A DNA stretch of 64,000 bases from Albugo candida. Its lineage: Eukaryota; Oomycota; Peronosporomycetes; Albuginales; Albuginaceae. Below, one piece after another: positions 56,678 to 64,000 of the stretch. The notes under the pieces are model-generated. The model saw only the letters and a program-made list of their open reading frames with translations. It searched no databases and had not been told where the DNA came from. The first letter of the stretch is position 1, and each line of letters begins with the position of its first letter. The stretch covers positions 186,001 through 250,000 of the forward strand of contig CAJNAR010000004.1 in assembly GCA_905220665.1 (NCBI GenBank), read 5' to 3'. The position numbers and the translations under genes were made by a program.

Positions 56678-59600
56678 ATGAACGCTTTGATCGACGTGGA
56701 ATGTGAGTTTGCAGACCACAATGCTGCCATACACACAATGTGTTTCAATGAACGGCAAAACACTTTTGTCTCGTGTGATCCCAACGTACTTCGATTATGG
56801 AAAGCGGGTCAAATGCCTGGAGGAAGCAGTATGGATGGACACAGTTGTCGTGCGACGCAATTGCGTCGAGTCAAATTACCTTCCAGAACGAATTGTCACA
56901 TCCAAGCGATTGTTTATATCGAATCACGCGACCTGTACATCGCCTCAGCTCAAGATGGAACGTTCCGAGTGTACGACAACATGCTGGAAGAGCTGACGTC
57001 TATCCATACGTCTCGCGGACACATTCAGTGTCTCGCTTTCGATTCCAAGCACCAGCTGCTCATTGCCGGAGGATTGGATGGATGCACAGCTTGGCGTGTA
57101 CGAGAGTCGACCCAGGATGCTGGATTCAATCCGCTGTACGAACTCTTTCGACTCGATACATACTTCAAATCCTCTTGCAAACATTTGCAAGCGCATTTGG
57201 CAAACTCTGATCGGCTTTGGATCACTTTTTTGAAAGTCGATACGCACGAAAACAAACTGTTCACACTCTGCAAAGAGCATGTTGAGGTATTTGACACAGA
57301 AGACGGTCGACTCGATGAGACACTTTATAATTTCTACGCAAAAGATTTGGCGCATTAAGCAGTTTGGCTCTCATCCGCAAAGCGCAAATGATGGTTCTTG
57401 GAACTTCAAATGGAGCGATTATGATCGTATCAATTCATCCGACATCGGTTTTGAACGTTTTCAGAGAACATGGAGGCGCGGTAACGAGTATGATGGTGCA
57501 TTACGGGTCGTCGTTCTTACTCTCTTGCTCCCTGGACGGAACGATTCGTGTCTGGGATCTGGAAGTACGACAACATGTCCATTGTCTGACGACAAATGAA
57601 CACATGTATGAGCTTGGAGAATGCAGTGGATCATCATCAAGTCGCTTTTACACTCGATTTCGGAACAGTATACGAGTGTATCGCATCTATTCCGCAGTCA
57701 GAGAATTCTTCTCGAGTCTCGCTCGTATCACGAGAATCGAGCGCGTGAGTGTGAGTTTCTTAGCGTCAAAAGCGATTCGCGAGCGTAATGAAATGGAATG
57801 CGATCACAAAGCACTGGTTTTAATCGCTGCTGCTGACAATACGATTCATATTTTGGATGGAGAACGAACTCGACAAGCTCCATTGTATTCGTGGATTCCT
57901 GGCACTAAAGCATCAGAAATCATCGACGTATCGTTCCATGTCGAAACGCGTCATCTGTTTCTTCTCCACAGGAATCAAACAATAGCAATGACTGACACTC
58001 AGCAGCCCAATATCGACAATACGCGCAACATCTATCGTTCGATTGACTGTAGCCTGAATCCAGCAGCACGAAATGGCGTCCGCATGATCTCTCCGACTCG
58101 ACCGATGGAATGTGACATTCCAGCCGAGATCAGGTCGGCTCGAAGAGGTCGAGATAGCTTTTTGTTTGCGAATTTGACTCCGGAAGGGAATGTTCAGTGT
58201 CTCTGCTGTCTTCATTTCACACCGATTTTGGAAACGCATATTCAGAAACCAATGTGGCGGAACGACACAGTCGATGCGAAAAACTCTTTTCGCGCTGATG
58301 AGATACTTTTCTGCACCTCACACAATCGTCAAAGTCTGGTGAGGCCTCGAGTCACGTGGGAAGAAAGGAGAATGGCTGGTGTACGAGCACCTTTGGAATG
58401 GATTGTATGTGGCACTTCGTCAGGCGAACTCGTTTTTTGGAACACGGAATGTGAGCCAATTGACTGTATGCTTCCATCGGCTATCGTCAAGCGCGTCCAC
58501 AAAGATCCTGTGACATATATCACTGCGAGCATTGCTACTCCGTGTATGGTGAGTTGCAATACATCTCATCAGTACTATATATGGCATCTACAGCCGTCTT
58601 TCGATCTGAAGCAGATCGTCTCCTTCCAGCCTGCAAATCCATTCTCATGTATTGGATTTTCGCCCATTTCCGAGTCGATGGTCGCTGGATATGACGATGG
58701 ATTGGTGCTCATGATCGAGTACAGCGAGCTGCGTGAAGCGAAAGCTGTTGATGACGTTGCGAGGTTCCAAATTGCAAGCGAATTGACCCCCGCTGATGAG
58801 GATCACGACACAACCGTCGTGGCGGTCGATTTTCTGGACGAGAAAGCGATTTTTATCACTGCAAGTGCCGATGCGATACTCAAAATTTGGAGCTCGCAGA
58901 AAGTGTTATTACGACAACTAATGACCGCAATGGCTGTATCATCAGTTCGCTTTATAAACACTCGTGGTGATTTGCTGGTGGCTTCCGAGAAACGAGCGTA
59001 CACGCTGATTCAGGATGAGATAATACCTGATCATGTACGAGTAATGACGCTAGAGCAGATTGGGATCGCCAAAGAGAGACGCCGATGCGAACTGAAGCGA
59101 GAATTCGCTACTGATGAAATGGATCAAAAAGTAGCGCAAGTCGATGCTCCTGTGCCCGAAATGGAAAAAATTGCCAATACAGCAATTCTTTCGTCATCGA
59201 CCAGCAAGCAATTCCAATCTTTGTGCATGGAACACGTGAAATATCATTTAGCGTCTTTGGAAACTCCGATTCTTCGACATGCATCCATTGAGACCGGACC
59301 TCTGAATGCAGACGTCATTACGTGCAAACAAGTGTCAGCGAATATGGTACGGAGGCTGCACATTGAAAATGAAGTCACTGAATATCTCGCTGTAGGGTGA
59401 GGCTGAAAGTATCGTGCAGGAACAGAGAATCACGTCCGATGATGTAAAAGTTCCATCTCAAACATCCATTAGACTCGCCTCAAGTATCGAGAAAAGTGGC
59501 TCGATAAAGCCTCGACAACAAACTTTGAGCGCAAGTGAAAAGATGGCGAAAGGTGACTCTGATAACAGCAAACTCGCATTCAAACCAAAGGAATGTATTC

Positions 59601-59728
59601 ACCTTCCACATCTTCCGTCCAGTAATTGCAAAAAACAAAATTCAATTCACGTGAAGACGCCGCGAATTTTGTGGAATGCAATTGGCGGCAATCAAAGAAG
59701 ATCAATTGCATCCTTTCGACAGTCATAA
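56678..59728 (+). CDS. WD40-repeat protein with frame breaks
   Basis: A large beta-propeller protein of about 1,000 aa. The first part, 56678-57358, includes repeats ending VLRLWKAG, TFRVYDNM and CTAWRVRE. The second, 57364-59400, includes LLSCSLDGTIRVWDLEV, ADNTIHILDGE, GELVFWNTE and ADAILKIWSSQ. They join through a one-base slip at the A run near 57338 (frame then reads RFGALSSLALIRK). A second slip at GGG near 59396 would extend it into QEQRITSDDVKVP and on to 59728. No catalytic domain is seen; the role is not known, probably scaffold. The 5' end is only 63 bp after the PI4-kinase stop. Confidence 0.7.
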
Positions 59729-60199
59729 CAGCTCACAAATGACACCGAGTAGCAATACCAGTGCCAGAACACGAGACGCATATGGACGGGATGCGATACT
59801 GCAGCCACAACGGGCGGCAGCTACACGAAATGAAGCGATCTGATCGCCCCAATATCCATACAAGCTCTTTGATGGATCAAAGTAGTAATCTGGTGGGGTG
59901 TAAACACCTCGACATGATTTTGACATTGCCTGTAGAAGAGATTGGCATCCAGCTGGACAAATCTTCACAACTGGATCGCACGCTAAACACGATCCTGAAG
60001 TCGTTCCATTGCCTCTATGCCCAATTTTCTCGACTATTTGCCCACAGGAGACCCAGGATGCACCCAGAGGCTTTGGCATTGTACTCGCGGCATCCACAAG
60101 CAAACACGGCAGGAAGACGCAGAATTTCGGTCTCATCACAAGGCAGGAAGTTTGCGATTATATTTAGATGATCATATAACCGCTAATGAGATCAGTTGA
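59729..60199. other. Coding-like but unresolved 3' stretch
   Basis: All three plus-strand frames have short coding-looking pieces, e.g. SSQMTPSSNTSARTRD near 59730-59780 and MPNFLDYLPTGDPGC near 60017-60060. They may be the eroded C-terminus of the WD40 gene. No clean splice chain was found. Confidence 0.35.
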
Positions 60200-62296
60200 T
60201 CAGTAGCTTCTTCCCCATAATGTCCAGGTTTTCGCCGGTTTCCCACTGATAAAGCATCGGAGGCTTTCATCGAACGGCTGTTCATTGTTGTCAAAAGGAT
60301 TGCACAATGTTTTTGCTGCCGCACTCGTCGCTGTGTTCTCAGCTTCATCCTCTAAACCCATCAGCGCCAAAGATTCTTGACGGCTTTTTGTCTTGACAAC
60401 TTCCTCCCATTCCACTTCATTGCAAAATGGCGTCAGAATCATATTTCCTTGACTCAGTGCCGACACGAAATCATTCCATTCCGTCACTGTCTGGATGTGT
60501 GAATCTCGCTTATGTCGCGCACGGGCAAGCATGTCGCTTTGTATCTCTTCCAGGAGTGCCGGGATCAACGTCGATAGTTTTGAGACTGGAACATCGGTCT
60601 TGACGCCATTGTCTCGACGAACAACACGCACTTGATGGCTCATGAGGTCTTTGGGTCCGATTTCGAATCGAAGAGGGACGCCTTTGAGCTCCCAGAAATT
60701 GTATTTCCATCCCGGCGTGTAGACTTGTCGATCGTCTACCTGAACTCGGACACCTACAGACTTTAAAAGCTCGCACACTTTGTTCGCTTGATTCGATATC
60801 TCGTCAATTTCTTGTTGGTCCTTGTACGGAATCGGGACAATGATCACCTGTAGTGGTGCAATTCTCGGTGGTAGAACCAGTCCTTTATCGTCACCGTGAA
60901 CCATGATCATGATGCCGATCGAGCGGGTCGTGAAGCCCCATGAGGTTTGAAATGGGATCAGTTTCTTCCCATCTTCGTATTCAGCTGCAATGCCAAACAT
61001 TTTTCCAAAATTTTGACCTAATTGATGCGAAGTCGCAGCCTGGATGCCACGTCCGGTAGCAGGAATAAAGCCTTCAATGGTCGTCGTGTAATCGGCTCCA
61101 GCAAATTTTTCCTTCTCGGTCTTGATGCCTTTGATCATCGGTACAGCTAATAGCTCTTCATAAGCAGCTGCGTAGAAATCAAGAATTTGGTAGACTTGCT
61201 CATCGGCTTCTGCTTTCGTCGCATGAGCCGTATGACCTTCTTGCCATAAAAATTCTCGGGTACGAATAAAAGGTGTTGGATTTTTGAATTCCCAACGTAC
61301 AACATTATTCCACTGATTCAGCTTTAAAGGAAGGTCTCGATGACTTCGTATCCAGTTTTTGAAGGCTGGGTACATGATCGTCTCACTTGTGGGGCGAATG
61401 GCGATCGGCTCTTTCAGGTCGGAGCTTCCAGACTTTGTCACCCACGCGACTTCAGGTGCAAAACCTTCCAAATGATCTTTTTCTCTCTGCAGTTTCTCAC
61501 TGGACACGAAAATTGGAAAGTAGCAATTCTTCACGCCAATTGATTTAATACGAGAATCAAGAAAATCTTGAATATTTTCCCAGATTTCGTACGAATACGG
61601 CCGTAAGATATAGCAACCAGAGATGTCGTAGTAATCGATCATGCCAGATTTTGTGATCACTTCGGTGTACCATTCTCCGAAATTCTCAGTTTGTGTATAG
61701 CTGAGACCCTCGTGTGATTTCTGCTCTGTCGATTTTGCAGCTTTCACGCTTTTTTTCGCCACGATCCGAGTTGGTGTGCTTTCACTCAAATTATCCACAA
61801 AGTCGATAAGTATGGGTTCATGTTTGAATGCCGTAGCGAATGCCAAGAGAGCTTTTGGCGTTAAAGAGAGTGTGATATCATTCCTTAACGGATGACAATG
61901 AATTCTGTTGGTCTCTAACAGCAATGTATCCATCACAAAACGAACTTGTTGCGTTGTATCGTGCATGACACAAAGAGGGGATACAGAGCCTTTTTGAACG
62001 TTTAGCGCCGTTTCCAGTACATCTTCGCCAGCGAATCGTAAATTATACTTTTTACCACTACCTACAGCACTTAATTTTTGACCGAGAAGCTTTGTATCGA
62101 CCTTTGTAGATGCTGCAGTAGTGACTAAAAACACTCCTTCTTTCTTGTCTTTAAACACGAGATTTTTCGTCAAAATACCATCGAGATGGCCTAATTCCGT
62201 CACTAAATCCTCTACTGTCGGAAGTGGTTTATGCTCATGACGCTCATACGTCAGCGAAAGCCGCTCGAGCGCCGCGATCACAGCTACCTCACTCAT
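60200..62296 (-). CDS. Prolyl-tRNA synthetase with N-terminal YbaK-like editing domain
   Basis: One exon; start taken at MSEVAVIAALERL (62296), giving 698 aa, although the open frame reaches back to 62500. Residues 1-165 are a YbaK/ProX-type fold (HEHKPLPTVEDLV, LTKNLVFKDKK, VMHDTTQQVRFVMD), known to hydrolyse Ala or Cys mischarged on tRNA-Pro. A lysine-rich linker leads to an archaeal/eukaryotic-type ProRS: ENFGEWYTEVITKSGMIDYY, motif 2 region NNVVRWEFKNPTPFIRTREF, ATSHQLGQNF, TSWGFTTRSIG (motif 3), then an anticodon-binding domain (DDRQVYTPGWKYNFWELKG) and a C-terminal zinc-type domain ending in Tyr, as is usual. This arrangement is known from apicomplexans and some other protists. Confidence 0.93.
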   Translation of the reverse strand: MSEVAVIAALERLSLTYERHEHKPLPTVEDLVTELGHLDGILTKNLVFKDKKEGVFLVTTAASTKVDTKLLGQKLSAVGSGKKYNLRFAGEDVLETALNVQKGSVSPLCVMHDTTQQVRFVMDTLLLETNRIHCHPLRNDITLSLTPKALLAFATAFKHEPILIDFVDNLSESTPTRIVAKKSVKAAKSTEQKSHEGLSYTQTENFGEWYTEVITKSGMIDYYDISGCYILRPYSYEIWENIQDFLDSRIKSIGVKNCYFPIFVSSEKLQREKDHLEGFAPEVAWVTKSGSSDLKEPIAIRPTSETIMYPAFKNWIRSHRDLPLKLNQWNNVVRWEFKNPTPFIRTREFLWQEGHTAHATKAEADEQVYQILDFYAAAYEELLAVPMIKGIKTEKEKFAGADYTTTIEGFIPATGRGIQAATSHQLGQNFGKMFGIAAEYEDGKKLIPFQTSWGFTTRSIGIMIMVHGDDKGLVLPPRIAPLQVIIVPIPYKDQQEIDEISNQANKVCELLKSVGVRVQVDDRQVYTPGWKYNFWELKGVPLRFEIGPKDLMSHQVRVVRRDNGVKTDVPVSKLSTLIPALLEEIQSDMLARARHKRDSHIQTVTEWNDFVSALSQGNMILTPFCNEVEWEEVVKTKSRQESLALMGLEDEAENTATSAAAKTLCNPFDNNEQPFDESLRCFISGKPAKTWTLWGRSY

Positions 62297-62438
62297 TTTA
62301 ATTTCTGGCTCAAAATCACCAAACGCTAATTCAAGGTCAAGATGAGAAGGAATAGGATCGTACAGCGGAATTGCGCGAATGCTTTGTATTTTGTAGCTAA
62401 AGTAACAGTCAAGTAAAAACAATCGTAATTTCTCAAAT

Positions 62439-64000
62439 CTATGTCGGACTCGAACTTGGTTTCTCCATGCAAACCCATATGACGATGAAAATGAGCCCAA
62501 ACGCGATGGAAGTAGAGCCCATAAAGTTTCCCTTATCGGTCAAACTCGTATAACTCCACCCGAAATACTCTTGAATGCTCATCCGCACGCTCGGAGCGAG
62601 TTTGTACGCGAGGAATAATCCCATCAAAAGACTGGCAAACAGCAAAGACGCGCCGTGAGATGTTTGCGCGCTGTTATATCCCGCAATAAAGCGCACAATT
62701 GCCCAAAGAACACCAACTACGGTGCCTAAAAACACCAATACATTTGGTAATTCAGAAATGGATCCGCGGGAGGCTCCACCGGTGTTGAACCAACGCGGTT
62801 CCTTACCCGTAATTCTCCACCAAACTGCTTCAATAACAGCTGTGCACATTGTGAAAGCGTACGCGAACCATACTTCTTGAGATCGAACGACGTCATTGTT
62901 TTCCACTGTTCGATTACTCAATGCCGAGAGCACTCCCTGAACAAAAAGTTTGGGCACCAATGCGACCAAAAGACGAAGATTCGCCATGTAGATTGGCGCC
63001 AATCCCGTGTACAAAAAGTATAAAGTGATGTAATAGAAAAAGATGGCCGGGAACGATCCCAATGGATACAGTGTTGCGTTGTAGTAGAAGACTTTGCGCA
63101 TGAAATGATTCGGCTTGTAGTGATTCGGTAATGTCACAGCTGGGAACTTCCAGTCGGGATCAATATACTTTTTGTTCTTTCGCATGAGAAAGATCTGGAA
63201 ATTACCTTTGGCCCAGCGTTTTCGTTGAGCCAGTGAACTGGCCACCGAGTCAGGGATCAGACCTTCAGCCAGACGTATGCGTTCCTCAGCTTGACCTTCG
63301 AAATCCTTTCGAAAGTACAGAGCTTTCCATCCCATACTGCATAGACGCTGACCAGTGTAACAATCTTCGGTCAAACTTCCATACTGAATCCCTCCAATGG
63401 AATCCAACGCTTCTCGACGGAATAAAGCATTTGTGCCCGCAAATGAAGCACAATTGTATCCATCTTGACCAGTTTGAATAGCGTCATAAAACGTTGCGTT
63501 TCGATGACCCAATGGATCCCCAATTTGAAGCTGAGTACAATCGTGAAAGTACTGAGGAGTCTGCACAAATGCGACGGCGTTATCCCGAACATCATCCGAG
63601 TAATTGTGGTGGAGTTCGACGCTGGTATCACGAACATTGTTCGTTTTGCATTTCAGACAAATCCCAGACCTCCCGAGTTTTGCATCACATGTCATACAGC
63701 GGAGATCCTTTCTTGTTCGTCGAGTGTCGCTCAGACTGCCGTTCACTTGACGACGATGCAAGTCACCTTGGACATGCATGGCGTTCTCAAAACACTCCTT
63801 GGAGCAGAAACTGATATTTTCTTCAGGAACGCCGGCGATCTTGCATGATGCACAACACAAACTAGCCACGTTGTTACATCCCGTACAGCAGCATGCAAAT
63901 TGGCTTTTATCTTGACGATCTTCGTCAACAAAAAAGAATGCCAGTGCCGCCATTACAAACTTTGGATGAGGTTGCATGTCCGCGTCCAGAATCAACAGAT
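62439..64000 (-). CDS. CesA: Cellulose synthase, 3' part, with embedded zinc-finger segment
   Basis: Open to the right edge of the window; the 5' part is missing. A processive GT2 membrane enzyme that extrudes beta-1,4-glucan. It keeps the second Asp motif (ILDADMQPHPKF), VAFVQTPQYFHD, the catalytic TEDCYTGQRL and the QRKRWAKGNF signature, then at least six membrane helices to the C-terminus (last one STSIAFGLIFIVIWVC). Between DADMQ and VQTPQ lies an unusual ~105-residue Cys-rich insert. It contains CTGCNNVASLCCASCKI followed by FCSKECFENA and two His, much like the C6H2 finger of methionine aminopeptidase 1, and then a CxxC...CxxC ribbon (CMTC, CLKC). The insert is in the same frame with no obvious intron. 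Confidence 0.88.
   Translation of the reverse strand, partial: LLILDADMQPHPKFVMAALAFFFVDEDRQDKSQFACCCTGCNNVASLCCASCKIAGVPEENISFCSKECFENAMHVQGDLHRRQVNGSLSDTRRTRKDLRCMTCDAKLGRSGICLKCKTNNVRDTSVELHHNYSDDVRDNAVAFVQTPQYFHDCTQLQIGDPLGHRNATFYDAIQTGQDGYNCASFAGTNALFRREALDSIGGIQYGSLTEDCYTGQRLCSMGWKALYFRKDFEGQAEERIRLAEGLIPDSVASSLAQRKRWAKGNFQIFLMRKNKKYIDPDWKFPAVTLPNHYKPNHFMRKVFYYNATLYPLGSFPAIFFYYITLYFLYTGLAPIYMANLRLLVALVPKLFVQGVLSALSNRTVENNDVVRSQEVWFAYAFTMCTAVIEAVWWRITGKEPRWFNTGGASRGSISELPNVLVFLGTVVGVLWAIVRFIAGYNSAQTSHGASLLFASLLMGLFLAYKLAPSVRMSIQEYFGWSYTSLTDKGNFMGSTSIAFGLIFIVIWVCMEKPSSSPT

Noticed and set aside
62297..62500. 68-residue N-terminal extension of ProRS
   Set aside because: It overlaps the 3' end of CesA and does not resemble a leader; the Met at 62296 starts the YbaK fold as in relatives.
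1..64000. CRISPR array, rRNA or tRNA genes
   Set aside because: No regularly spaced direct repeats, rRNA cores or cloverleaf patterns were seen by eye; a covariance-model scan was not possible.

Overview
The window is a compact piece of a eukaryotic nuclear genome, almost certainly an oomycete. Pointers are a cellulose synthase of the processive D,D,D,QxxRW type, a MinD with a mitochondrial-type leader in a lineage without plastids, a prolyl-tRNA synthetase carrying an N-terminal YbaK-like editing domain, a CBM48-PFKFB fusion, and many GT-AG introns of only about 42-60 nt. Tight spacing, short introns and moderate GC (near 43-45% by eye) fit an Albugo-like white rust. That genus call is inference, not proof.

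Layout. 0.9-2.9 kb is a decayed MULE/FAR1-type transposase. 4.3-5.4 kb is a Bud23-like methyltransferase, followed by 2.3 kb without a recognisable gene. 7.8-14.9 kb holds a PH-ELMO protein, CSN6, seryl-tRNA synthetase and ERO1. At 14927-18477 a 3.55 kb TA-flanked, TIR-bounded DNA transposon separates ERO1 from an aldehyde dehydrogenase. It carries a broken IS630/Tc1-like transposase and, downstream in the same orientation, a Fanzor (eukaryotic TnpB-like RNA-guided nuclease) gene. 18.5-38.9 kb is dense housekeeping and signalling: ALDH, an auxilin-like J protein, lipoyl(octanoyl)transferase, phosphopantothenoylcysteine decarboxylase fused to a CENP-B/pogo-type DNA-binding module, a PDK1-like kinase fused to a degenerate CPPED1-like phosphatase, TRM6, KLHDC4, MinD, a domesticated hAT-like protein and a secreted astacin-like protease. 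38.95-43.4 kb is gene-poor. 43.4-64 kb holds a METTL21-like methyltransferase, CBM48-PFKFB, a GH5 glucanase, BCAS2/SPF27, an unknown protein, a TFIIIC subunit, a PH/FYVE-like PI4-kinase, a WD40 protein, prolyl-tRNA synthetase and the 3' part of a cellulose synthase with an embedded zinc-finger segment.

Most multi-exon models were assembled by hand from splice-site phase and family similarity. Where exon coordinates are listed, the coding phases add up exactly across all junctions. Functional links: GH5 and CesA both act on the beta-glucan wall; lipoylation (LipB), ALDH and MinD are probably mitochondrial; SerRS, ProRS, TRM6, Bud23-like and the TFIIIC subunit belong to translation and tRNA/rRNA production; BCAS2 is a splicing factor. 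Genes are not in operons and alternate strand freely.

The most notable items are the Fanzor-bearing transposon with GC-rich hairpins at the Fanzor 3' end, three unusual domain fusions or insertions (HTH-PPCDC, kinase-pseudophosphatase, zinc finger inside CesA), and a cluster of single-base frameshifts between 56 and 59.5 kb.
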